From: Euryarchaeota archaeon SCGC AAA252-I15
Lineage (GTDB): Archaea; Altiarchaeota; Altiarchaeia; IMC4; SCGC-AAA252-I15
DNA length: 25,655 nucleotides
Direction of reading: 5' to 3'
NCBI GenBank assembly: GCA_000402775.1
Contig: AQSC01000042.1
Location: 1-25,655 of the forward strand
Under the pieces are notes generated by a model. It was given only the letters and a program-made list of their open reading frames with translations. It had not been told where the DNA came from and ran no database searches. Below are positions 16,079 through 23,113 of this stretch, piece by piece (position 1 is the first letter of the stretch; every line of letters begins with the position of its first letter). Made by a program: the position numbers and the translations under genes.

Positions 16079-18049
16079 CTACCTCGTGTATTTTCTCTCC
16101 TCCCTGAACGGGGTGAACTCACGCCCGCCCCCCGGGTAAAACGTCCCGAAGAATTCGACGTAATGAAGTCGGAGTGCGTGAACGAACCCGCCTAACGTGT
16201 TCATGAAGATATTTATTGTATGGCCGAGAATAAAAACGATTGCAGCGACTCCCAACCCGATGTATGGTATGTCTTTTGATATGTCTGCCAGAAAGTTGAA
16301 GGTCATGGCGATTCCTGCAGTGGTTAGGGCGAGTGCTAGAAGTCTTGCATAGGATAGCGTGTTTCCGACGACTCCCACAATCTTCAGGAAGGCCATAAGT
16401 CCCGAACTCATAAAGAGCAATATGAGTCCCGTAAGTGTTAGAGCGTATCCTATCGGATTCACAGTTTCAGGTAGTTTACCTGTTTTAACTAGTATTATCA
16501 AGGCGACTCCGCCTGCGAGTATGAACCAGGACCCGTAATCTATTAGTGCTTCCTTGATTTTTCCTTTTCTAACCGAGTCGTAGATTCCTATGAAGTATCC
16601 AATGAAAAGGTGTATGAATCCGGCAATGCACACTACCGTCAGAAAGATTATTGAATTCGTCTTGTATAATGGGTCCAGCCATAATGCTACGTCCTGGGAT
16701 CCTTCACCCCCCAGCAAGTATTTTCCGACCAAGTCTCCGAGGAAACTTCCCGTAAGAAATCCGAACAATATCGCCGCTATCCCGCAGACTACAAGTATCA
16801 CACATAAATCGTATAATCCCTTAGAGTACTTGCCATACTTTCTGATTAAATAGTAAGATCCTAATGCAAGCACAAGACCGTAGACTGCGTCTGTGAGCAT
16901 AAGCCCGAAGAATAGTGCGAATGTTGGTGCTATAAGCGGTGTCGGGTCTATGTCGGAATACCTTGGAGGTGAAAACAATTTCGTCAGAGTCTCAAAAGAC
17001 CTTATGACCGGTGGATTATCCAAAAGAATCGGCGCATCATCAACGTCATCTACTACTTCAATGAGGTTGAACCCTTCCGTTTTCTCGTCTATGATATCCA
17101 ACACTTTACCCTTATCTTTTTGGGTTGTCCAAAGACGCATGAAAACTGTGTTCTCTGTCTGACCACAGCGGATGAAAACCTCACACCTGTTCTTCTCAAT
17201 ATCCAGCAACTCGTGAACCTCCAAAAGCTTTCCGTAAAAGCGATTGAAAAGCTCTCTCTTGTTTTTCCCCAACTCGGCTTTAACATCCTTAACGTATTCT
17301 AATTCCCCTTCAACCTTACCTTTAAGTTTGGACACACTACCCTTACCTGCGAAACTTCTAACTTCACAATTATTCTTCCTTAAGATGCCATCCAATGAAA
17401 CGGCATTATGCTTGAGTGTGTAAACTAAAAAAGAGATTCTACCGTCCCCGCAACCCGCACTCTCAACACCGAAACCATCACCGAAAGACATTGAAAGCTC
17501 GTTTTGAAGACTAATAAAATCACTCTCCCGTGCAATCGCAGCCTGGGTGTACAAGTATTGCGACTCTCCAAGCCACTCAACCTTAAAATCAAGACCCGAA
17601 AAATAATTGAGCGTTTCAACCAGCACGCTCAATTGCTCATATTTAGACTGGTTCTCAGCTATTTTTCCATTCAAAGCCGAGACTTTCCCATCTATCGAAG
17701 ATAGAAAATCTCCCGACTCCCCTAACAGTTCATCCTGCCCAAATCTATCAATAATCCTGGGCTCAATCTTCTCAACACCCAGAACGTCTTCTAAAAAGTT
17801 GACCTCACTCTCATCGAATTCACTAAAATAGTCGATTAACTTATTCGCTAAAATAATCTTCCTGGAAACCGCATCAACCTCCTCTTCCGGACTGCTCCTT
17901 CTAATCAGCTCTTGTTCCAAGAATTCGTTTGAAAGAAACTCTACTTCAACCAGTCCAGATTTTTGTAGGGCGCAAGCTACTGGTTTTCGATAATTTTTTT
18001 CTATGATGCAATTTATTTGCGACATCCGCGCTGGCGTAAACACAATCAA
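16079..18049 (-). CDS. atpI: A-type ATP synthase membrane subunit I (a subunit)
   Basis: 656 residues, normal length. It forms the ion half-channels next to the K ring. The N-terminal cytoplasmic half (~1-330) is partly coiled coil; the C-terminal half has about seven or eight membrane helices. The essential arginine is R569 in NTLSYARLLAL, and the conserved HALRLHYVEFFGTFYPGGG closes the protein. The start is uncertain: TTG at 18049 overlaps the atpH stop by four bases and leaves the conserved PARMSQIN stretch inside the protein, GTG at 18043 is possible, and the first ATG is at 18025. It ends in TAG with an in-frame TGA five codons later. Confidence 0.94.
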   Translation of the reverse strand: MIVFTPARMSQINCIIEKNYRKPVACALQKSGLVEVEFLSNEFLEQELIRRSSPEEEVDAVSRKIILANKLIDYFSEFDESEVNFLEDVLGVEKIEPRIIDRFGQDELLGESGDFLSSIDGKVSALNGKIAENQSKYEQLSVLVETLNYFSGLDFKVEWLGESQYLYTQAAIARESDFISLQNELSMSFGDGFGVESAGCGDGRISFLVYTLKHNAVSLDGILRKNNCEVRSFAGKGSVSKLKGKVEGELEYVKDVKAELGKNKRELFNRFYGKLLEVHELLDIEKNRCEVFIRCGQTENTVFMRLWTTQKDKGKVLDIIDEKTEGFNLIEVVDDVDDAPILLDNPPVIRSFETLTKLFSPPRYSDIDPTPLIAPTFALFFGLMLTDAVYGLVLALGSYYLIRKYGKYSKGLYDLCVILVVCGIAAILFGFLTGSFLGDLVGKYLLGGEGSQDVALWLDPLYKTNSIIFLTVVCIAGFIHLFIGYFIGIYDSVRKGKIKEALIDYGSWFILAGGVALIILVKTGKLPETVNPIGYALTLTGLILLFMSSGLMAFLKIVGVVGNTLSYARLLALALTTAGIAMTFNFLADISKDIPYIGLGVAAIVFILGHTINIFMNTLGGFVHALRLHYVEFFGTFYPGGGREFTPFREERKYTR

Positions 18050-18348
18050 ACACCAAGTTCCCTTAAAATAAATTCCTTAGCCATCAACTTTTTACTATTG
18101 AATGCTTTAGCGATCTTCTTTTTTTGAGCTTCCGATTCCTTGAGGATTTTTTCTTCCTCAATTTCGGCTTTTTTCTCTGCGGAAGCAACTATTTTGTCGG
18201 CTCGGGCTTCAGCCTTTTTCTTGCATTCCTCTATTCTGTTAGGGCCCGACTCCCTTGCTTCAGCTAGCTTCTTCTCCGCCCTCTTCCGCGATGACTCAAC
18301 TCTCCTCATCGCTTTTTTCTCGGCCTCCTTAACTTGATTCAAGTTCAT
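18046..18348 (-). CDS. atpH: A-type ATP synthase subunit H (peripheral stalk coiled coil)
   Basis: 100 residues, almost entirely charged coiled coil rich in Lys, Glu, Ala and Arg (AEKKAMRRVESSRKRAEKKLAEARE). It pairs with subunit E to make the right-handed peripheral stalk. It is the first gene of the operon, as in methanogen aha operons, and there is no good ribosome-binding site before its ATG. The family has low sequence conservation, so position in the operon supports the call. Confidence 0.88.
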   Translation of the reverse strand: MNLNQVKEAEKKAMRRVESSRKRAEKKLAEARESGPNRIEECKKKAEARADKIVASAEKKAEIEEEKILKESEAQKKKIAKAFNSKKLMAKEFILRELGV

Positions 18349-18368
18349 GATAATCTTAATACATTTCT

Positions 18369-18410
18369 AAAAATATTAACCTTATCCTATATCATAACAA
18401 TATTTAAAAA
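18369..18410 (-). promoter_or_regulatory. Putative promoter region of the ATP synthase operon
   Basis: The 136-base gap before atpH is AT-rich. Two TATA-like stretches on the minus strand are candidates: TTTTTAAATA (18410-18401), which would give a ~30-base leader, and TTAATATTTTT (18379-18369), which would give a leaderless transcript. No inverted repeat or T-run terminator stands out. Confidence 0.35.
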
Positions 18411-18484
18411 ACATACACTGATCTCCCCAAGTATCTATACACTCCGTTTTTGAATCATTTTTTAGTGAAAACTTATCGCGTGTT

Positions 18485-19177
18485 TTAAACGTCGAATTTT
18501 CCTTGAAGTTTGGTTCCTGGCATGATCCATTCTCCAGTATCAATTTCGAAAAACAGGCTTCTGGGGAAAGTCATGTACCTGTGCCCTTCCATTGCGGGTC
18601 CTTGCTCATATCCCCTAAAGGATAACCGATGTTTAGGTAGTAAGGCGGACACGTCTTCTACCATAGTCTGGAGAATTTCTTCTTCAGAGACGTCTCTTGG
18701 TTTTAACCTCCCTGCATCACCCCTGCTTTCAAGGTATTGGTATCCCCCACACTCTCTAACATGGCCTTTAGGGTAAAGGATGAGGCATTCCCCCCGTAAA
18801 GCCCCCTCAAGTTGGCTTGAATGATCCTTTGAAATTCTGCCCAGTCCTTCAAACACGAGTTTGTTGGGCATGAGTTTATGGGCTATAAATCCCTGGCTTT
18901 TCCCTTCAACTTCATGCCTGCCTAAGCAAGCCCAGCAGGAATTGAGGTCTCCCGTCGCAATTAAAAGCGGGCTAGAGAAGTATCTTTCAGTTTCCGCCTC
19001 CACAGCCTGATTCGCTGGCACAACCTCCTTCCACCACTGGAACGGCCTCTTTTTAATTATCTTAAGTGCTTCTTGGTTTCCAGTGTCGACTGCCTTAAGA
19101 AAAGACTCGACGTCTTTTAGTCTAACCGAGGGTGTTCCAATCCTTGACAAGAATTCAGGCTTCTGTATTTCAGCCAC
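18485..19177 (-). CDS. CheD-like (Thr/Cys/His) protein, longer paralogue
   Basis: 230 residues, GTG start (the frame is closed by TGA two codons upstream). Not matched to a named family. It is clearly paralogous to the next gene upstream. The core resembles the chemoreceptor deamidase CheD: T75 six residues before C81 (TGDLNSC, compare TLGLGSC in CheD), then H100 in GFIAHKLMP (compare MAHVMLP), a mid-region ECLILYPKGHVRECGG, and the C-terminal hairpin FFEIDTGEWIM (compare YNIETGKLLV). The C-to-H spacing is 19 here and 17 in CheD. It has an extra ~65-residue N-terminus (WWKEVVPANQ). No chemotaxis gene is nearby. The fold call is moderate; substrate and reaction are unknown. Confidence 0.6.
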   Translation of the reverse strand: MAEIQKPEFLSRIGTPSVRLKDVESFLKAVDTGNQEALKIIKKRPFQWWKEVVPANQAVEAETERYFSSPLLIATGDLNSCWACLGRHEVEGKSQGFIAHKLMPNKLVFEGLGRISKDHSSQLEGALRGECLILYPKGHVRECGGYQYLESRGDAGRLKPRDVSEEEILQTMVEDVSALLPKHRLSFRGYEQGPAMEGHRYMTFPRSLFFEIDTGEWIMPGTKLQGKFDV

Positions 19178-19220
19178 ATATCATAATTGGTTTTGCAGGA
19201 AAAAAGTGGGTGTGGCGTTT

Positions 19221-19799
19221 TTAATCTGATTTACCTAGCTTTCCCTGTAGTCTGTGCGGGCCCCTGAGACTCCAGCGGCCTGTTTTCGTGTCGAAGCGGA
19301 GAGTGTAAGGTTGCCATTTCCCCGTATCCCAATCCTTTGGGGGTAGGGGGTATTCACGCAAAGACACGTTAAGGTCGGTGTCTGGGAAGAAATCTTTGAT
19401 GTCCTCTTCCATCGCCTTCTTGATTTCATCGTCCGTAGCCCTTACGCTGGATTCTCGAGACTTCCCTATCCGGTAGGCCTGCTGCATCCCTAACTCCTGT
19501 ATGCTCCCATTCAAATACAATAACATTAGATCGCCCTTGCAGCCGGCCAATATCCCATTATTTGCTTTGGCCTCCTTCTCAATCCTCTCAAAGCGCATTG
19601 GCATGTCGTCGTGGACTATCAGGCCGTGATGCCCAGCCCCGGCTGCTTCAGAACCCCCCTCAAAGCGTCCGAAAAGAATACCGCAACTTGTAATCCCACC
19701 GGTTTCCATGACGACGTCGCCGGAAACAAACCGCGCGTCATCAGATTCAACCCGGACAACCTGTCCACCTCGTCTAGAGCGGGTAATCTTGCGGTGCAT
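19221..19799 (-). CDS. CheD-like (Thr/Cys/His) protein, shorter paralogue
   Basis: 192 residues, ATG start, 43 bases before its paralogue. Shared positions: T33 six before C39 (TGGITSC), H63 in GLIVHDDMP (aligned with H100 of the other), a GDLMLLYLNGSIQELG stretch, DDEIKKAMEEDIKDFFP, and LRFDTKTGRWSLRGPHRLQGK near the end. These follow the CheD order of Thr, Cys, His and a C-terminal beta-hairpin with TG. The C-to-H spacing is 24, longer than CheD because of a GGSEAAGAG insert; H57/H58 are extra histidines close to the site. The N-terminus is basic (MHRKITRSRRGG). No membrane segment. It could be a glutamine amidase/deamidase or a degenerate binding protein. Confidence 0.6.
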   Translation of the reverse strand: MHRKITRSRRGGQVVRVESDDARFVSGDVVMETGGITSCGILFGRFEGGSEAAGAGHHGLIVHDDMPMRFERIEKEAKANNGILAGCKGDLMLLYLNGSIQELGMQQAYRIGKSRESSVRATDDEIKKAMEEDIKDFFPDTDLNVSLREYPLPPKDWDTGKWQPYTLRFDTKTGRWSLRGPHRLQGKLGKSD

Positions 19800-19855
19800 A
19801 CAGTAATAATCTAGAAGATTGAGAAAAAAATACCCAAAATGCTTAAGTGGTGAAT

Positions 19856-19972
19856 AAAAAGTGTGTGTGGGGGATTTTTCGACTCCCCTTGTTTTTTTCC
19901 AGACTTTCTGGGCTATCGAGCGGCTGTTAAGCCGCGAAGATAGTCCCTTTGATTAACCTTTATTAAAGGTTA
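19856..19972 (-). terminator. Multi-hairpin 3' region of the thermosome gene
   Basis: Four hairpins follow one another on the minus strand. TAACCTTT/AAAGGTTA (19972-19954, 8 bp) includes the thermosome stop codon. GGG-CTATC-GCGGCT with its complement (19947-19910) has 14 bp in three segments, with a 2x3 internal loop and a four-base loop. CCAGA/TCTGG (19911-19899) shares bases with the previous one. GGGGA/TCCCC (19888-19870) is followed by a T5 run at 19860-19856. The last hairpin with its T-run would serve as terminator. The 170-base gap to the next gene holds no other feature beyond a possible TATA (CTTTTTATTC, 19860-19851) for the CheD-like gene. Confidence 0.5.
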
Positions 19973-21622
19973 CATCATGCCTGGCATTCCGCCCATTCCG
20001 TCCATGCCGGGTGGCATTCCCCCGCCCGGCGGCATTGGGGGTCCGCTTTTCCTTCCGCCGGCTATGACGTCGTCGATTCGGAGTAGCATTTCAGCGGCTT
20101 CGCTCGCGCTTTTTATGGCTTGCGTCTTGATTTTCAAGGGCTCTATTACGCCTTTCTTCCACATGTCGTCGACTTTCCCAGACAAGACCATGACTCCGAT
20201 GTCCGGCCCCTCCTTCTCGTGTTTTGCTCGAAGCTTGACTAGCGTGTCTATTGCGTCCATTCCCGCCGACTCTGCGAGAGTCCTTGGGATGATTTCAAGG
20301 GCCTCTGCGAAGGCGTTTACTGCAAGCTGTTCGCGCCCGCCGACTGAATCAGCGTACTCTCGAAGCTGTCTTGCAACCTCGATTTCAGGTGCTCCGCCGC
20401 CAGCTACGATTAACCCTACTTCAAGTGCTGCTGCAACACCACCCAAAGCGTCATGTAAGGATCTTTCAACCTCGTCCACCACGTGTTCTGTTCCGCCGCG
20501 AACGAGAATGCTTACTGCCTTAGGATTCTTACATCCTCGCACAAAAATCATCTCGTCTCCAGAGACTTTCTCTTCTTCGACGGATTTGGCAGAGCCTAAA
20601 TCGTCTTTCGACAAGTCTTTCAAGTTCGTCACTACTTTAGCGCCAGTGGCTTTCGCAAGTTTCTCCATGTCAGACTTCTTAACTCTTCGGACTGCGAGCA
20701 CACCTTCCTTTGAGAGGAAGTGTTGTGCCATATCATCAATGCCTTTCTGGCAGAACAATACGGTCGCACCGCTTTTCGCGATGATTTCTACCATCTCCTT
20801 TAGCATCTGCTCTTCACGATCAAGGAAGGCTTGAAGCTGGGATGGATCAGTGATCTGGATTTCGGCGTCGGTCTCAGTATCCTTTACTTCAATGGCTGCG
20901 TCGAGGAGGGCAATCTTCGCGTTCGCAACAGTTTTAGGCATTGCCGAGTGAACGCGCTCCTTATCTATCACAAGGCCTTCAATCAATTCGGTTCCTCCGA
21001 TGCTTCCGCCCTCCTTTTTCTCTATCTGGATGTTGTCCAGGTCGACTGTCACTTTACCCTCGGCTTCCTCAGCAACCATTCTCACCGCCTTAACCGACAT
21101 TTTCGAGAGCATTTCCTTGTTGGATTCAGCACCTTTCCCGGTCATTGCGGTTACTGCGATTTCTTCCAGTATCTTCACGTCGGAAAGCGCTACGGTTTTC
21201 CCGATTTTCGCAAGGATTGCCTGCGCTTTGTCTGCAGCCATCTGGTATCCTCTTGCGATTATCGTAGGGTGGATTCCTTGGTCCAGAAGGTGTTCTGCGT
21301 TTGCCATGAGCTCTCCTGTGAGGACGACTGCGGTGGTTGTTCCGTCGCCTACTTCGGCGTCCTGGGTTTTTGCGACTTCCACTACCATCTTGGCGGCCGG
21401 GTGTTCGACGTTCATCTCGTCGACGATGGTTGCGCCGTCGTTTGTGATGACGATGTCTCCCATGTCGTCTACGAGCATCTTGTCCATTCCTCGCGGCCCT
21501 AGTGTTGTCCTCACTGTTTCTGCTACGGCTTTAGCAGCCATTATGTTGTTCCTTTGGGCGTCTCGCCCGGTTGTCCTAAATGCCCCTTCGGGCAGTATCA
21601 GTACTTGTGCATTCTGGTCCAT
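19970..21622 (-). CDS. ths: Thermosome subunit (group II chaperonin)
   Basis: 550 residues, full length. It forms the double-ring ATP-driven folding chamber of archaea, with a built-in lid and no GroES. Family signatures: LGPRGMDKML (41-50), NDGATI (61-66), GDGTTTAVVL (92-101), and GGGAPEIEVA in the C-terminal equatorial part. The flexible Gly/Met-rich tail (GGMPPGMDGMGGMPGMM) is typical. GAGGTGATG lies about ten bases before the ATG. The promoter is the hairpin-bearing element at 21664-21740 that is shared with hsp20, which points to joint heat-shock control. A single thermosome gene is seen here; other subunits may exist elsewhere. Confidence 0.97.
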   Translation of the reverse strand: MDQNAQVLILPEGAFRTTGRDAQRNNIMAAKAVAETVRTTLGPRGMDKMLVDDMGDIVITNDGATIVDEMNVEHPAAKMVVEVAKTQDAEVGDGTTTAVVLTGELMANAEHLLDQGIHPTIIARGYQMAADKAQAILAKIGKTVALSDVKILEEIAVTAMTGKGAESNKEMLSKMSVKAVRMVAEEAEGKVTVDLDNIQIEKKEGGSIGGTELIEGLVIDKERVHSAMPKTVANAKIALLDAAIEVKDTETDAEIQITDPSQLQAFLDREEQMLKEMVEIIAKSGATVLFCQKGIDDMAQHFLSKEGVLAVRRVKKSDMEKLAKATGAKVVTNLKDLSKDDLGSAKSVEEEKVSGDEMIFVRGCKNPKAVSILVRGGTEHVVDEVERSLHDALGGVAAALEVGLIVAGGGAPEIEVARQLREYADSVGGREQLAVNAFAEALEIIPRTLAESAGMDAIDTLVKLRAKHEKEGPDIGVMVLSGKVDDMWKKGVIEPLKIKTQAIKSASEAAEMLLRIDDVIAGGRKSGPPMPPGGGMPPGMDGMGGMPGMM

Positions 21623-21663
21623 TTTTTCTTCATCACCTCAAAAAAATCTTGGAGTTTAGTATA

Positions 21664-21740
21664 GGTTTGAATGTATATAAAAGTCGGAGTTAGCCGACGA
21701 CTAATGACCCATCTTCGGCTTTGGCCTCGATAGGTCTTAA
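21664..21740 (-). promoter_or_regulatory. Chaperone promoter element, copy A (thermosome)
   Basis: About 77 bases almost identical to copy B. In thermosome orientation it runs: a hairpin GACC-T-ATC-GA-GGC, loop CAAA, GCC-GAA-GAT-G-GGTC (21736-21706); a second inverted repeat GTCGG-6-CCGAC (21698-21683) abutting the TATA box; TTTTATATA (21682-21674); then CATTCAAACC. The ATG is 52 bases beyond the TATA box. The position directly upstream of TATA fits a regulator-binding site; the paired arms are kept and the hairpin loop varies between copies. Confidence 0.75.
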
Positions 21741-21813
21741 TTAAAACAAAGTTTAATTTATTTTTTTCCCTCACCTCACAAATACCATTTAACAAAAATT
21801 GGGAAAATACATG

Positions 21814-21832
21814 GGTTTGAATGTCTATAAAA
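21814..21832 (-). promoter_or_regulatory. Extra promoter-core copy at the hsp20 stop
   Basis: On the minus strand TTTTATAGACATTCAAACC begins two bases after the hsp20 stop and matches the core of the other three promoters. Transcription from here would start near 21802 and run through copy A toward the thermosome gene. No gene starts in the first 60 bases (only a seven-codon frame), so it could be a distal thermosome promoter or make a small RNA that includes the copy A hairpins. An AT-rich inverted repeat AATTAAA/TTTAATT lies in between. Confidence 0.4.
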
Positions 21833-21833
21833 A

Positions 21834-22382
21834 TCAATCGATTTTCACGTTCACGCCTTTTTCAGCCTTCCTCTTCTCTTCCTTCTTTCTGATTTTGACC
21901 TCTAAAACCCCGTTTTTATATGTGGCCTTGCTGGTTTCAGGTTTCACCTTGCTTGGAAGCTTTAAGTTCTTGTAGTATTTTCTATCGGGAGTGTCCACGG
22001 ATATTGTGATGCTCTGCTCACCCGAGTCTAGTTTAATGTCTTTCTTCTCGATTCCAGGAAGTTCTGCAATTACTGTCACCTCTTTTTTCTCGTCGATGAC
22101 GTCTGTCAGCGGCTCTCTTCCTTCGTTTAATTCGCCGGATTGAATCATCCCTCTGCCTTGCGGTACGTTTCCAAACTCCTGAATTTTTGGTTTTCCGTCG
22201 GGCCCAACTTTCATCGAGAATCCGTATACGTATGGTTTTCCAACAATACTTCCTTTTTCGGGGGGTTTCATAGCCTCCTCAAATATTCGCGCCATGTTCT
22301 CCTCCATCTGCCTAAACTCTTCATCCATGTCTGTAAAAAAATCATCGAAAAAATTCCTTCTCCTTCGTCTTCCGGGAAGCAT
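21834..22382 (-). CDS. hsp20: Small heat-shock protein, Hsp20/alpha-crystallin family
   Basis: 182 residues. These ATP-independent holdases bind unfolding proteins and form large oligomers in the cytoplasm. The N-terminal arm is basic and then Phe/Glu/Met-rich (MLPGRRRRRNFFDDFFTDMDEEF). The alpha-crystallin domain spans ~90-170: PLTDVIDEKKEVTVIAELPGIEKKDIKL, ISVDTPDRKYYKNLKLP, and the hallmark YKNGVLEVKI. The tail is lysine-rich. GAGGTGGTG lies before the ATG. The promoter is copy B of the chaperone element. It is in line with the thermosome gene, 211 bases upstream of it. Confidence 0.95.
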   Translation of the reverse strand: MLPGRRRRRNFFDDFFTDMDEEFRQMEENMARIFEEAMKPPEKGSIVGKPYVYGFSMKVGPDGKPKIQEFGNVPQGRGMIQSGELNEGREPLTDVIDEKKEVTVIAELPGIEKKDIKLDSGEQSITISVDTPDRKYYKNLKLPSKVKPETSKATYKNGVLEVKIRKKEEKRKAEKGVNVKID

Positions 22383-22422
22383 GTTTCACCACCTCAATGC
22401 AATTAAAATGAGATTATTTAAT

Positions 22423-22499
22423 GGTTTGGATGTATATAAAAGTCGGAGTTAGCCGACGACTAATGACCCATCTTCGGCTAACGCCTCGATAGGTCCTAA
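22423..22499 (-). promoter_or_regulatory. Chaperone promoter element, copy B (hsp20)
   Basis: Same layout as copy A, ending in TTTTATATACATCCAAACC, with the TATA box 51 bases before the hsp20 ATG. Over the shared ~75 bases it differs from copy A at few positions. Three adjacent changes lie in the hairpin loop (CAAA in A, GTTA in B); the GGC/GCC, ATC/GAT and GACC/GGTC arms are unchanged. In this copy an alternative longer pairing also exists: GTTAGCCGA (22448-22456) with TCGGCTAAC (22474-22482), 9 bp perfect. Confidence 0.75.
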
Positions 22500-22511
22500 C
22501 TGAACCCTAAA

Positions 22512-22937
22512 TTATCTCGAACTCGCATCATCCTCGTCTTCAGGGTATGCACGTTCAATTCTTCTTTCCAATTTATCGACCTGCTCTCTTATACTAAAAC
22601 CATCCTCCTCTCTATTCGAACGACTTATCCAAACTAATAATGGCCCTAGTAAGGGTATATTTCTTATACCCCCGTATTGCCAACAGAATAAAAATCCAAA
22701 TAACAGAATACCCACGACTAACCCCAAATTTAGGTTTAATATATCACCCCGACAGAAGAAACAAGGTTCAGACAAAAACTCATATATGCTCCATATTCTT
22801 ATTCCCCTATCCATTAAACCCGAGGCTATTACAATTATTATAGCAACCATACCACCCAAGATTACGTTAGCCTTCAAGTTTATCCTGTCGGCCTTGAACT
22901 TTATCTTTTCTCTCTCCGCGTTTGTTTCGTCCGTCAT
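22512..22937 (-). CDS. Small two-helix membrane protein of unknown function
   Basis: 141 residues, not recognised. The N-terminus is charged (MTDETNAEREKIKFKADRI). Two membrane helices follow (~25-42 and ~70-90), separated by a loop with a CFFC pair, then a basic and acidic cytoplasmic tail (REQVDKLERRIERAYPEDEDD). It lies upstream of hsp20 on the same strand and shares the promoter core of the chaperone genes but not their hairpin block, so it may be co-regulated. There is no clear ribosome-binding site. The ~135-base region between its TATA box and ATG contains two strong hairpins. Confidence 0.65.
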   Translation of the reverse strand: MTDETNAEREKIKFKADRINLKANVILGGMVAIIIVIASGLMDRGIRIWSIYEFLSEPCFFCRGDILNLNLGLVVGILLFGFLFCWQYGGIRNIPLLGPLLVWISRSNREEDGFSIREQVDKLERRIERAYPEDEDDASSR

Positions 22938-22956
22938 TTTTTCTTTGGGGATGAAA

Positions 22957-23015
22957 CACGGCGAAGTCTTTTAAGGGACTTCGCGTGCTCGAAAACTCTT
23001 ACGTTTTCGTCGCAC
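22957..23015 (-). promoter_or_regulatory. Two overlapping hairpins in the leader of the 22937 gene
   Basis: In the gene's orientation: GTGC-CGAAAAC, loop of six, GTTTTCG-GCAC (23015-22985), then CAC-GCGAAGTC, loop of eight, GACTTCGC-GTG (22987-22957). Stems are 7+4 bp and 8+3 bp, with small bulges. Bases 22985-22987 belong to both outer stems, so full pairing is mutually exclusive. They lie between the TATA box at ~23076 and the ATG at 22937. They could be a 5' leader control element, or a terminator pair if a small RNA is made. Confidence 0.45.
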
Positions 23016-23061
23016 CTTTCTTTCTTTCTAAAAAAGAAAAGGGTTCTTGGGAAAATTTAAT

Positions 23062-23080
23062 GGTTTGGATGTATATAAAA
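23062..23080 (-). promoter_or_regulatory. Promoter core shared with chaperone genes, divergent gap
   Basis: On the minus strand TTTTATATACATCCAAACC, and the seven bases after it, are identical to the hsp20 promoter core, without the upstream hairpin block. It would serve the 22937 gene with a long leader. Read on the plus strand, TATATAAAA lies 34-42 bases before the GTG of the methyltransferase gene, so the same TATA could also serve that direction. Confidence 0.5.
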
Positions 23081-23113
23081 ACTTTTCTATTTTAACTGTA
23101 AATACCATTCAAC

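Noticed and set aside
17690..17706. CTATC-GAA-GATAG as another copy of the chaperone hairpin
   Set aside because: It is a short palindrome inside atpI coding sequence with no stem-loop between the arms; probably chance.
19977..21659. Long plus-strand frames opposite the thermosome
   Set aside because: They are antisense shadows of a highly conserved chaperonin; their composition is unlike the other proteins here.
21598..21837. 79-codon minus-strand frame between hsp20 and thermosome
   Set aside because: It runs through a promoter core, copy A and the thermosome start region, and has no ribosome-binding site or family pattern.
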